Under the pieces are notes generated by a model. It was not told where the DNA came from. It worked only from the letters and a program-made list of their open reading frames with translations, and made no database searches. A program made the translations under genes and the position numbers. Shown in pieces: positions 24,269-33,017 of a stretch of 64,000 nucleotides of DNA. The DNA is from Avispirillum sp959601495 (GTDB lineage Bacteria > Bacillota > Clostridia > Oscillospirales > CAG-272): NCBI GenBank assembly GCA_959601495.1, contig CAUGPT010000003.1:24063-88062 (forward strand). The letters are read 5' to 3'. Position 1 is the first letter of the stretch, and each line of letters starts with the position of its first letter.

Positions 24269-25498
24269 ATGAACTCTCAGATCGTTCCCGTATTTCTCGG
24301 CGCGGATCTTAACTGCTACAACTTCGCCCGCGCCTTTCACGAGGCGTACGGCGTAAAGTCGTGGGCTTTCGGACGCTATGAAATATCCGCCACGAAATAC
24401 TCCAGAATAATCAATTTCAAAACCGTGCCCGACATGGACTGCGAGGAAACCATGCTGCGCGAGCTGCACGCCTTTGCAAAAGAGCATACGGGCAAAAAGC
24501 TGTATCTTTTCGGCTGTACTGACGATTACGCCGCAATGATAATCCGCCGCAAGGGTGAGCTTTCGGAGTACATTGCGCCCTCCCCCTCCCCCGAGCTTTA
24601 CGGCTCTATACAGAAAAAAGCCGAGTTTTACGAAATGTGCGACAAATACGGCATTCCGTATCCCGCCACAAAGGTCATAAGCGCCCCCGCGCGACCGGAG
24701 GATATAACTCCCGACGTGCTCGGCTTTGACTACCCCATTATAGTTAAGCCTTCTTCAAGCGTTGACTATTGGAAGCATCCTTTCGACGGAATGAAAAAGG
24801 TCTATATCGCAAAGGATAAGGAAGAGGCGGCAAAGATCACCGAAGAAATTTACGCCTCCGGCTATCCGGACAGGATGATCCTGCAAAAGCTTATCCCCGG
24901 CGGCGACTCCGAAATGAGAGTGCTGACGGCTTTCTCCGACAAGAGCGGACGCGTTCGCGCCATGTGTCTCGGACACACCATGATAGAGGAGCATACGCCG
25001 AAAGGGCTCGGCAACCACGCCGCTATCGTGACGGAGCCGGTCTCGTCTTTGGCGATTGCAGAAAATATAAAGCGTATGCTTGAGGATCTGGGCTACACCG
25101 GATTTTCAAACTTTGATATCAAATACGGCAGAGACGGCGAAGGCTTCAGAGTATTTGAAATAAACCTGCGCCAGGGCCGCAGCAATTTCTACGTTACGTC
25201 CTGCGGACTGAATATCGCAAAGCTTGCGGTCGAAAAATGGGACGACGGCGGCGATGACTGCGTTATGAACGAAAACGTTCATTTCTGGCATCATGTTCCC
25301 GCCTCCGTTGCCTATAAATATACGGAGGACGCCGATCTTGCGGCGAAGGCAAAGAAGCTTGCCAAAGAGGGTCGCGAGACCTGCTCGCTTCTGTATCCGT
25401 ATGATCTGCGGCTGAATCCGCTCAGATTTCTGTGCGTTATGGAGCAGCTGCGCCGCCAGAAAAAGAAATTCAGAATTTACTATCCCGTAAAGAAATAG
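24269..25498 (+). CDS. ATP-grasp ligase, probable D-aspartate ligase of peptidoglycan
   Basis: This 409-residue protein has an ATP-grasp fold: ATP-binding strand DYPIIVKPSSSVDYW (about 153-167), ILQKLIPGGDSEMRV (about 206-220) and the metal site FEINLRQGRSNFYV (about 295-308). The length and motifs fit Aslfm-like D-aspartate ligases, which add D-Asp through its beta-carboxyl to the epsilon-amine of L-Lys in UDP-MurNAc-pentapeptide. The aspartate racemase directly downstream would supply D-Asp. A more general carboxylate-amine ligase is possible. The racemase gene begins 28 bases after the stop. Confidence 0.8.
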   Translation: MNSQIVPVFLGADLNCYNFARAFHEAYGVKSWAFGRYEISATKYSRIINFKTVPDMDCEETMLRELHAFAKEHTGKKLYLFGCTDDYAAMIIRRKGELSEYIAPSPSPELYGSIQKKAEFYEMCDKYGIPYPATKVISAPARPEDITPDVLGFDYPIIVKPSSSVDYWKHPFDGMKKVYIAKDKEEAAKITEEIYASGYPDRMILQKLIPGGDSEMRVLTAFSDKSGRVRAMCLGHTMIEEHTPKGLGNHAAIVTEPVSSLAIAENIKRMLEDLGYTGFSNFDIKYGRDGEGFRVFEINLRQGRSNFYVTSCGLNIAKLAVEKWDDGGDDCVMNENVHFWHHVPASVAYKYTEDADLAAKAKKLAKEGRETCSLLYPYDLRLNPLRFLCVMEQLRRQKKKFRIYYPVKK

Positions 25499-25526
25499 AC
25501 AATCGCCAAAAAAGGAGGCGTTCGGC

Positions 25527-26264
25527 ATGACACCGCAAAAGCAGCCGCTGCTCGGCATACTCGGCGGCCTCGGCCCCATGTCAAGCGCGTATTTTTACGA
25601 GCTTATAACCGCACATACGAAAGCGTCCAGAGATCAGGATCATATTGATATAATCCTGTCCTCCAACGCCTCAACGCCGGACAGGACCGCGTATATCATG
25701 AAGCAGAGCACGGAAAGTCCGCTGCCGTACATGGTCGCGGACGCAAAGCGCCTTGAGATATACGGTGCGGACGCCATAGTTATCCCCTGCAACACTGCGC
25801 ACTATTTTCTCGATGAGGTGCGCTCTTCGGTCAGCGTACCCGTACCCAGCATTATAGAAGAAACGTCAATGTACCTCAAAAAGGCAAATGTCAAAAAAGC
25901 AGGTATCATGGCGACCGAGGGCACCGTATCAAGCCTTTCGTACCAGAAAAAGCTTGACGCCGTCGGGCTTGAATGCGCCGTGCCGGACGAGAAATATCAG
26001 AGATATCTGCACGAGATCATATACGACGACGTTAAAAGCGGCGCCGAGCCCGATCTTGACAAATTTTATGCAGTTGCCGAACATCTTGCCGCGAAAGGCT
26101 GCGACCGCATGATACTCGGCTGCACCGAGCTTTCGCTCATAAAGCGCATCATCGGAAACGACGAGCGCTTTACAGACTCGCTGGAAGTGCTCGCGCACAA
26201 AGCCATAAGGCTCTGCAATAAAGAAACGGTCGGTTTTTCTCCCGAATTTGACCTTATGGACTGA
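25527..26264 (+). CDS. racD: Aspartate/glutamate racemase
   Basis: This 245-residue cofactor-independent racemase has LGGLGPMSSAYFYE at the N-terminus and the two catalytic cysteines in IPCNTAHYF (about residue 90) and LGCTELSLI (about 202). It interconverts L- and D-aspartate (less likely glutamate). AAAAGGAGG precedes the ATG. Position between a D-aspartate-ligase-like gene and a MurE-like gene points to D-Asp supply for peptidoglycan. Confidence 0.9.
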   Translation: MTPQKQPLLGILGGLGPMSSAYFYELITAHTKASRDQDHIDIILSSNASTPDRTAYIMKQSTESPLPYMVADAKRLEIYGADAIVIPCNTAHYFLDEVRSSVSVPVPSIIEETSMYLKKANVKKAGIMATEGTVSSLSYQKKLDAVGLECAVPDEKYQRYLHEIIYDDVKSGAEPDLDKFYAVAEHLAAKGCDRMILGCTELSLIKRIIGNDERFTDSLEVLAHKAIRLCNKETVGFSPEFDLMD

Positions 26265-26322
26265 CAAAGCCCGCGCAGCGCCGCGGCAGAATACCGCACG
26301 GAAAGGATACATATATATAGGC

Positions 26323-27804
26323 ATGAAGCTTGCTGATATACTGAAGAGCACCGCCGTATGCGGTGAAATTCCGGATACGGACTGTACAAATATCGAATAC
26401 GACTCGCGCAAAGCCCGCTTCGGCGACTTGTTTGTGTGCCTTGTGGGAGCAAAGCGCGACGGGCACGATTTTGCCATGCGCGCCTACGATAACGGCTGTC
26501 GCGCCTTTTTGTGCCAGCGCCGTCTCGATCTGCCCGCCGACGCCGTGCAGGTGATCTGTGCCGACACGCGCAGCGCCCTTGCGTCGTGCGCCGCCGAGTT
26601 TTATATGCACAGTGCCGACAGGCTGCACATAATCGGTATTACAGGCACAAAAGGCAAGACCACCACTGCCCTGCTGACGGCGGCTATACTCAACGCCTCC
26701 GGCATGAACTGCGCCTATATCGGCTCAAACGGCGTGATCATCAACGGCAAGCATACGGAAACGGTAAATACCACCCCCGAAAGCCTTGAGCTGCATCACT
26801 ACTTTTCGCTCATGGTCCGCTCCGGCGTGAAGTACGCCGTGCTTGAGGTATCGTCTCAGGCACTGGGTCACCACAGAACGGACGGTATTCCGTTTGAGGT
26901 CACAGCCTTTACAAATCTGTCAGAAGATCATATCGGCGAGGGCGAGCACCCCGATTTTGAGGACTACCGCCGCTGCAAAAAGCGCCTGTTTACCGATTAC
27001 GGCTGCAAATACATGATATATAACGCGGACGATCCCGCGGCAAAATACATGATAGACGGCTGTGATGCCGAAAAGATATCCTATTCACTTGACCCCGCGG
27101 CGGATGCCGTGTTCACCGCGTCGTCCGTGGAAGAATACCGCACAAGGACCTCCCTCGGAGTAAACTTTGTCTGCAGCATTAAAAACAGAATGTCAAAAGT
27201 ACCCGTAAGCCTTATGTCGCCGGGAAAATTCAGCGCGTACAACGGACTTTGCGCCATTGCCATCGCGTCATGCTTCGGCATAGAGCCTGATTTCGCGGCG
27301 TCCGTTCTGCGGCGCACCCCCGTGCAGGGGCGTTTTGAGATCGTAGAGGGTCTTGCGGACAGAACGTTCATCATTGACTACTCTCACAACGGTCTGAGTC
27401 TTACAAAAGCTCTCGAAACTCTGCGCGAATACTCACCCGAGCGACTCATCTGTCTTTTCGGCAGCGTCGGCGGCAGAACGCAGTGCAGACGCCGCGAGCT
27501 TGCCGAGGCAGCGGGCAAATACGCCGACTATTCCATAATAACCTCCGACAACCCCGATTTTGAAGCACCCGAGGATATAATCAAAGATATTGCCGCCGCC
27601 ATGCCCGAGGGCGCGCACTTTGAGTGCATAGTAAACCGCGAGGACGCCATAAAGCGCGCCGTCGCAATGTCGCGTCCCGGGGACATTGTGCTGTTCGCCG
27701 GCAAGGGGCACGAGACATATCAGCTTATCTGCGGAAAGAAAGTTCCGTTTTCCGAGAGAGGCATAATCCTCGACTTCTGCGAGGAGCTGAGCGCGGTACG
27801 CTGA
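26323..27804 (+). CDS. murE: MurE-type UDP-MurNAc-tripeptide ligase, non-DAP specificity motif
   Basis: This 493-residue Mur ligase has the ATP loop GITGTKGKTTTALL (about 105-118), NTTPES, the carbamylated-lysine region, LYSHNG-type IIDYSHNGLS and GKGHETYQ. MurE adds the third stem-peptide residue. The specificity motif that reads DNPR in meso-DAP enzymes reads DNPD at residues 409-412, so DAP is unlikely and L-Lys or another amine acid is expected, consistent with a D-Asp bridge on Lys. ATG 26323 was chosen over an upstream frame start that overlaps the racemase stop. It is the last gene of the operon. It could be a second, specialised copy. Confidence 0.88.
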   Translation: MKLADILKSTAVCGEIPDTDCTNIEYDSRKARFGDLFVCLVGAKRDGHDFAMRAYDNGCRAFLCQRRLDLPADAVQVICADTRSALASCAAEFYMHSADRLHIIGITGTKGKTTTALLTAAILNASGMNCAYIGSNGVIINGKHTETVNTTPESLELHHYFSLMVRSGVKYAVLEVSSQALGHHRTDGIPFEVTAFTNLSEDHIGEGEHPDFEDYRRCKKRLFTDYGCKYMIYNADDPAAKYMIDGCDAEKISYSLDPAADAVFTASSVEEYRTRTSLGVNFVCSIKNRMSKVPVSLMSPGKFSAYNGLCAIAIASCFGIEPDFAASVLRRTPVQGRFEIVEGLADRTFIIDYSHNGLSLTKALETLREYSPERLICLFGSVGGRTQCRRRELAEAAGKYADYSIITSDNPDFEAPEDIIKDIAAAMPEGAHFECIVNREDAIKRAVAMSRPGDIVLFAGKGHETYQLICGKKVPFSERGIILDFCEELSAVR

Positions 27805-27836
27805 AAGCGGACCGTCCCCGAAATATCGATTTACAA

Positions 27837-27871
27837 AGCCTGTGCAAACGTTTGCGCAGGCTTCGTTTTTT
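27837..27871 (+). terminator. Terminator of the cross-bridge operon
   Basis: GCCTGTGCAAA pairs with TTTGCGCAGGC around a CG turn and is followed by TTCGTTTTTT. Confidence 0.8.
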
Positions 27872-27973
27872 GCGGCACAGTACCGCGGCGTACCGCGGCG
27901 CTGCCCGCGGCAAACCGATAATGGGCGGCATTTTATGCGCCGATCCGCTCTTGTTGTGAAAAACGGTGTGTGA

Positions 27974-28121
27974 CCACAATATATAGTGGTCTTTTTTATT
28001 TGAAAAGACATTTTTTACCAATATATAGAGTTTGTCACAAAAAGCGTGTTATGTATTTGTTAATAGTGCTGATTTGTTCATATATTGGTAAAAAACATTG
28101 ACTGGATACAACATATAGTGG
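27974..28121 (+). promoter_or_regulatory. Cluster of NrdR-box-like sites
   Basis: Two good 16-base matches to the NrdR box pattern are CCACAATATATAGTGG (27974-27989) and ATACAACATATAGTGG (28106-28121). Two weaker ones lie between: TACCAATATATAGAGT (28016-28031) and an inverted TTCATATATTGGTAAA (about 28078-28093). NrdR represses ribonucleotide reductase genes when dATP is high. The last box overlaps the promoter spacer. Confidence 0.75.
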
Positions 28122-28127
28122 TATACT
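28098..28127 (+). promoter_or_regulatory. Promoter of nrdD
   Basis: TTGACT (28098-28103), 18-base spacer, TATACT (28122-28127). The spacer is occupied by an NrdR-like box, so repressor binding would block RNA polymerase directly. Confidence 0.7.
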
Positions 28128-28185
28128 AAAGGAGCTGACAATAAATAATAAAAATGCCGCCGAGAGCTCGGACAAAGGAGAAAAA

Positions 28186-30552
28186 ATGTATCAGGTACTT
28201 AAAAGAGACGGTAAGATCACCGATTTCGATCTGTCGAAAATAACCCAGGCCATAACCATGGCTTTTGAGGCGCAGGAAAAGAATTTTGTTCCCTCCGTTA
28301 TAGATTTTCTTGCACTGAAAGTAACCGCAAACTTCGAGCCGAAGATCAAAGACGGACTTATCGCCGTTGAGGATATTCAGGACAGCGTTGAGTCCGTGCT
28401 CGTTCAGGCAGGTTACGACGATGTGGCAAAAGCCTACATTATATACCGCCGTCAGAGAGAAAAGGTGCGCAATATAAAGACCACCGTTCTCGACTACAAG
28501 CAGATCGTTGACAACTACGTCAAGATCAACGACTGGCGCGTTAAGGAGAACTCCACCGTCACATATTCCGTCGGCGGACTTATCCTTTCCAACTCCGGCG
28601 CCATCACTGCGAATTACTGGCTCTCCGAAATATACGATGATGAGATCGCCAACGCCCACAGAAACGCCGATCTGCACCTGCACGATCTTTCCATGCTCAC
28701 CGGATACTGCGCGGGCTGGTCGCTGAAGCAGCTTATCAAAGAAGGGCTCGGCGGCGTTCCCGGCAAGATCACCAGCGCCCCCGCAAGCCATCTTTCCACC
28801 CTCTGCAACCAGATGGTGAACTTTCTCGGCATTATGCAGAACGAATGGGCGGGCGCGCAGGCGTTCTCCTCTTTTGACACATATCTCGCTCCCTTCGTAA
28901 AGGTCGACGACCTGAGCTACGAGCAGGTCAAAAAGTGCATCGAAAGCTTTATATACGGCGTCAACACCCCGTCCCGCTGGGGCACACAGGCTCCTTTCTC
29001 CAACATCACGCTGGACTGGACGGTCCCCGCGGACCTCGCCGAGCAGAACTGCATCATCGGCGGCAAGGAGCAGGATTTCAAGTACAAGGACTGCAAAAAG
29101 GAAATGGATATGGTCAACCGCGCCTTTATCGAGATCATGATAGAGGGCGACGCCAACGGCAGAGGTTTTCAGTATCCTATTCCCACATATTCCATCACAA
29201 AGAACTTCGACTGGTCGGAGACCGAGAACAACAAGCTGCTCTTTGAGATGACCTCAAAGTACGGCACACCATACTTCTCCAACTATATAAACTCCGATAT
29301 GGAGCCCAGCGACGTACGCTCCATGTGCTGCCGTCTGCGTCTCGACCTCAGAGAGCTGCGCAAAAAGTCCGGCGGCTTCTTCGGCAGCGGCGAATCCACC
29401 GGTTCTATCGGCGTCGTTACCGTAAATATGCCCCGTATCGCTTACCTTGCCGAAAACGAGGCGGATTTCTACAAGCGGCTTGACCACGTTATGGACATTG
29501 CGGCGCGCAGCCTGAAAATTAAGCGCGAGGTTATCACAAAGCTTCTGGACGAGGGGCTCTATCCCTACACAAAGCGCTATCTCGGCACGTTTACAAACCA
29601 CTTCTCCACCATCGGTCTTGTGGGCATGAACGAAGCGGGACTCAACGCGCGTTGGATACGTAAGGATATGACGCACCCCGAAACGCAGGAGTTTACAAAA
29701 GAAGTGCTTGACCACATGAGAGAGCGCCTCTCCGACTATCAGGAGCAGTACGGCGACCTCTACAATCTGGAGGCGACCCCCGCGGAGTCTACGAGCTACC
29801 GTCTTGCAAAGCACGATAAAAAGCGCTTCCCCGACATTATCACGGCGCACGAGGGCGCAACACCCTACTATACGAACTCTTCGCACCTGCCCGTGGGCTT
29901 TACGGACGACATCTTTACAGCCCTCGACATTCAGGACGATCTGCAGACACGCTATACCTCGGGCACGGTGTTCCACGCCTTCCTGGGCGAGAAGCTGCCC
30001 AGCTGGAAGAGCGCCGCAAACCTTGTGAGAAAGATAGCGGAAAACTACAAGCTGCCCTACTACACCCTGTCCCCCACATACTCCGTATGTAAGGATCACG
30101 GATATATCGCCGGCGAGAAGAAAGAGTGCCCCATATGCGGCGGCAAGACCGAGGTGTACTCCAGAATTACCGGCTACTACCGTCCCGTGCAGAACTGGAA
30201 CGACGGCAAAACGCAGGAGTACAAGGACAGAGTTACCTACAATATCGACACGAGCGTTATGCACCGCAGCGGCTACCCCGCAGACGGCAAAGCCGATGCC
30301 CCCGAGACGACCGCCACAGAGAGCAGCACTCCCATGCTTTTCGCGACAAAGACCTGCCCCAAGTGCAAGGTAGCCGCGTCAATGCTGGACAAGGCGGGGA
30401 TCTCCTATGAAAAGGTCTACGTTGAAGACAACGAGGAGCTTGCGCGCAGTCTCGGACTTCACCAGGCACCGACCCTTGTCGCAAACGGCAAAAAATATGT
30501 TGAGATCGCGGGCGTGCGCGAGTTTATCGACGGCGCGGCGAAAGAAGCATAA
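28186..30552 (+). CDS. nrdD: Anaerobic (class III) ribonucleoside-triphosphate reductase with C-terminal glutaredoxin-like domain
   Basis: The 788-residue enzyme reduces NTPs to dNTPs without oxygen. It has an N-terminal ATP-cone (VLKRDGKITDFDLSKI), the glycyl-radical barrel, zinc-site cysteines (C635, C648, C651) and the radical loop SRITGYYRP with Gly663. After this the protein continues into a redoxin domain (about 713-788) with the dithiol C724-P-K-C727 and the TLVANGK cis-Pro region. Such a fusion suggests reduction by an internal redoxin and the thioredoxin reductase encoded next, rather than formate as in E. coli NrdD. No nrdG activase gene is adjacent. AAAGGAG precedes the ATG. Confidence 0.93.
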   Translation: MYQVLKRDGKITDFDLSKITQAITMAFEAQEKNFVPSVIDFLALKVTANFEPKIKDGLIAVEDIQDSVESVLVQAGYDDVAKAYIIYRRQREKVRNIKTTVLDYKQIVDNYVKINDWRVKENSTVTYSVGGLILSNSGAITANYWLSEIYDDEIANAHRNADLHLHDLSMLTGYCAGWSLKQLIKEGLGGVPGKITSAPASHLSTLCNQMVNFLGIMQNEWAGAQAFSSFDTYLAPFVKVDDLSYEQVKKCIESFIYGVNTPSRWGTQAPFSNITLDWTVPADLAEQNCIIGGKEQDFKYKDCKKEMDMVNRAFIEIMIEGDANGRGFQYPIPTYSITKNFDWSETENNKLLFEMTSKYGTPYFSNYINSDMEPSDVRSMCCRLRLDLRELRKKSGGFFGSGESTGSIGVVTVNMPRIAYLAENEADFYKRLDHVMDIAARSLKIKREVITKLLDEGLYPYTKRYLGTFTNHFSTIGLVGMNEAGLNARWIRKDMTHPETQEFTKEVLDHMRERLSDYQEQYGDLYNLEATPAESTSYRLAKHDKKRFPDIITAHEGATPYYTNSSHLPVGFTDDIFTALDIQDDLQTRYTSGTVFHAFLGEKLPSWKSAANLVRKIAENYKLPYYTLSPTYSVCKDHGYIAGEKKECPICGGKTEVYSRITGYYRPVQNWNDGKTQEYKDRVTYNIDTSVMHRSGYPADGKADAPETTATESSTPMLFATKTCPKCKVAASMLDKAGISYEKVYVEDNEELARSLGLHQAPTLVANGKKYVEIAGVREFIDGAAKEA

Positions 30553-30585
30553 AAGCGAGAGACAGGCGGCAAAATAAATACAGCC

Positions 30586-30617
30586 CGTAAAGGCTGCCGA
30601 CCAAGGCAGCCTTTACG
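30586..30617. terminator. Hairpin between nrdD and trxB
   Basis: CGTAAAGGCTGCC pairs perfectly with GGCAGCCTTTACG around a 6-base loop. No T run follows, so it may attenuate or protect mRNA ends rather than terminate fully. Confidence 0.5.
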
Positions 30618-30699
30618 CCGTTGAAGCAATTGCGCCTTCTGCCGCGCGGCGCGGCAAACGCCGCTTTGCCCAAAAGTTTGAAAGAGAGAAACCGAAAAA

Positions 30700-31626
30700 A
30701 TGTATGATATAATCGTAGTCGGCGCGGGCTGCGCCGGACTTACGGCGGCGCTGTACGCCCGCCGCGCCGACAAAAGCGTGCTCGTACTTGAGCGCGGCAC
30801 CTTCGGCGGTCAGATTACCTTTTCGCCGAAGGTCGAAAACTATCCCGGCATAAAGCAGATGAGCGGCAACGAGTTTGCCGATATGTTTGTTGAGCAGGTG
30901 CTTGAGCAGGGTGCGGATATAGAACTCGGGTGCGCCGTCGGAATAGCGGCCGCGCCGAGCGGCGAGAAAACGGTCATCTGCGAGGACGGATCGGAGTATA
31001 GCGCAAAAGCCGTGATCCTTGCCACCGGCGCGCGGCACAGAACGCTCGGCGTCGAGGGTGAAGAAGCGCTTACGGGGCACGGCATCTCATACTGCGCCGT
31101 TTGCGACGGCGCATTCTACCGCGACACCGACGTTGCCGTTATAGGCGGCGGAAATTCGGCGCTGCAGGAAGCGCTTCAGCTTTCCGATATATGCAGAAAA
31201 GTCACCATTGTGCAGAATCTCGACACCTTTACGGGAGAGGCAAGACTGCTTGACGCGCTGAAAAAGCGGGACAATGTGGACTATATAACGGGCACCGTCG
31301 TCGCGGGCTTTGAGTCCGAGGAGGGAGAGCTGTCCGCCCTGGTTTTGCGGCGCGTCTCCGACGGCGAAAGCTCGCTTCTTAAGGTAAACGGCGCGTTTGT
31401 GGCTATCGGTCTTATCCCCGACAACGGCGCTTTTGCGGATGCGGTGCCCCTCGACGAGCGGGGATATTTTGACACGGACGAAAGCTGCACTTCTCCGTGC
31501 GAGGGCATATATACCGCGGGCGACTGCCGCGCCAAGGGCGTGCGTCAGCTTACCACCGCCGCCGCCGACGGCTCTGTAGCGGCGCTTGCCGCCTGCCGAT
31601 ATATCGACTCGCTGACCGAGGGCTGA
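30700..31626 (+). CDS. trxB: Thioredoxin reductase-like flavoprotein
   Basis: This 308-residue protein has the FAD motif GAGCAGLTAALYARRA, the redox pair CAVCDGAF (about residues 132-139), the NAD(P)H-binding motif VIGGGNSALQEA and the C-terminal GIYTAGDCRAKGVRQLTTAAADG. It transfers electrons from NAD(P)H or a related donor to thioredoxin/redoxin. It lies 147 bases after nrdD and probably serves the redoxin domain fused to NrdD. Whether it uses NADPH or another donor cannot be read with certainty. Confidence 0.93.
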   Translation: MYDIIVVGAGCAGLTAALYARRADKSVLVLERGTFGGQITFSPKVENYPGIKQMSGNEFADMFVEQVLEQGADIELGCAVGIAAAPSGEKTVICEDGSEYSAKAVILATGARHRTLGVEGEEALTGHGISYCAVCDGAFYRDTDVAVIGGGNSALQEALQLSDICRKVTIVQNLDTFTGEARLLDALKKRDNVDYITGTVVAGFESEEGELSALVLRRVSDGESSLLKVNGAFVAIGLIPDNGAFADAVPLDERGYFDTDESCTSPCEGIYTAGDCRAKGVRQLTTAAADGSVAALAACRYIDSLTEG

Positions 31627-31691
31627 GGACTACCTGCGGTCGGCCGCGACATTACGACAAAGTGCTGTAAAGAGGAGGACACGGCAAAAAT

Positions 31692-32336
31692 ATGGCAAAT
31701 TATATTCTTTTTGACCTTGACGGTACTCTTACCGACCCGGGAGTGGGGATTACATCCTCGGTGCAGTATGCGCTGCGCGCGTACGGTATAGAGGTTGAGG
31801 ACCGCACAAAGCTCAACTGCTTTATCGGCCCTCCCCTGCACGAATCGTTTATTAAATACTACGGTTTTTCAAACCTTATGGCGTTTGACGCCATAACAAA
31901 ATACCGCGAGTATTACAGCACCCGCGGCATATTTGAAAACGAGGTTTACGACGGCATACCCGAGCTGCTTGCAGATCTTAAAGCGGCGGGAAAGACTGTC
32001 ATTATGGCAACGTCGAAGCCGGAATGCTACGCAAGACAGATCGCCGATCACTTTGACATTACAAATTATTTCGACTGCATCACGGGCAGCGAGCTTGACG
32101 GCCGCCGTGTGGACAAGGCGGAGGTCATAGAGTGCGCCCTTGAGCGCGTGGGCGAGCCCGACAGGGGCGAATGCCTTATGATAGGCGACAGGATGCACGA
32201 TATTGTCGGCGCAAAGAAAGCAGGTATTTCTTCCGTCGGCGTTCTGTACGGCTACGGAAGCCGCGAGGAACTGACGGAAAACGGCGCGGACAGAATCGCC
32301 GAAAGCGTTTCCGGGCTTCGTGATATGCTGCTCTGA
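31692..32336 (+). CDS. HAD-superfamily phosphatase (phosphoglycolate phosphatase-like)
   Basis: This 214-residue HAD hydrolase has the nucleophile motif FDLDGTLTDPG (residues 7-17), Ser/Thr in MATSKPE, lysine in the GRRVDKAEVI region and the acidic motif MIGDRMHDIVGAKKAG. The cap-domain type and length fit Gph/PpaX-like phosphatases. The substrate is undetermined. GAGGAGG lies upstream of the ATG. It follows trxB by 65 bases and is closed by a terminator. Confidence 0.88.
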   Translation: MANYILFDLDGTLTDPGVGITSSVQYALRAYGIEVEDRTKLNCFIGPPLHESFIKYYGFSNLMAFDAITKYREYYSTRGIFENEVYDGIPELLADLKAAGKTVIMATSKPECYARQIADHFDITNYFDCITGSELDGRRVDKAEVIECALERVGEPDRGECLMIGDRMHDIVGAKKAGISSVGVLYGYGSREELTENGADRIAESVSGLRDMLL

Positions 32337-32351
32337 AATAAAATTTTGATC

Positions 32352-32389
32352 CGCCGGCAGAGGCTTTTCGTCTCTGCCGGCGCTTTTTT
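32352..32389 (+). terminator. Terminator after the HAD gene
   Basis: CGCCGGCAGAG pairs with CTCTGCCGGCG across TTTTCG-type loop bases, followed by CTTTTTT. Confidence 0.85.
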
Positions 32390-32479
32390 CGGCAGTTTAT
32401 TTTCCTCCTTCGGCGGGCATAATATAGCTGACGCACCGCACTGCGGTGCGCGGTAAAAAATCCGAAGGCAGGAAGGTTT

Positions 32480-32746
32480 ATGAAACACGAAGATAAAGAA
32501 AACAAAGTAAGAGACAAGGCGCTTGACAGCATCGTTGACGTCGTCAGCAGCGAGTCGGTAAATATTTACCCATGCTGCGAGATGGAAGACGGCATACGTC
32601 CCCGCGACACACCTGACGATCTTGCGGGCGGAGAGTTTTCCACCTATCCCGCAAACTGCTGCGGCTGCGGCTGCGGCACCGGCGGTGAGGACGCGAAAGA
32701 CAAGGACGAGAAAAAAGGCTATCGCCTGCCCCCGCCGAGAAGATAA
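32480..32746 (+). CDS. Small Cys-containing hypothetical protein
   Basis: This 88-residue protein is very polar and charged, with CC near residue 32 and a Cys/Gly cluster NCCGCGCGTGG near 59-69. The tail is Lys-rich and ends in PPPRR. No family recognised; the Cys cluster could bind metal. GGCAGGAAGG precedes the ATG. It stands alone between terminators. The following 227 bases (32,747-32,973) hold no gene I can support. Confidence 0.55.
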   Translation: MKHEDKENKVRDKALDSIVDVVSSESVNIYPCCEMEDGIRPRDTPDDLAGGEFSTYPANCCGCGCGTGGEDAKDKDEKKGYRLPPPRR

Positions 32747-32973
32747 ACAAAAGCGCCATTATCCCCGGAGAGCGCACAGGAGGGCAACGTCGGCGGTGCA
32801 GCGGTAGCGCGGGTGATACCGTATTCTCCCGTGAAACGGCAGTCGGATAGCGCGGATAGCGATGCCGCAAATTCTGCGCGGCGCAGCGCAAGGCGCGGGC
32901 GATACCGCCCGCCCTGCTGTCTGCGTCTGCGGTCCTATGTGCAAAACGGCGGCAAGCGCGATCTTAGAACGTA

Positions 32974-33001
32974 AAAAGCGGCGGGTGCACCCGCCGCTTT
33001 T
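32974..33001. terminator. Perfect palindromic terminator
   Basis: AAAAGCGGCGGGTG is followed directly by CACCCGCCGCTTTT: a 14-bp stem with A and T runs on both sides, likely bidirectional. Confidence 0.8.
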
Positions 33002-33017
33002 CTGTCCTTATTGTCAA

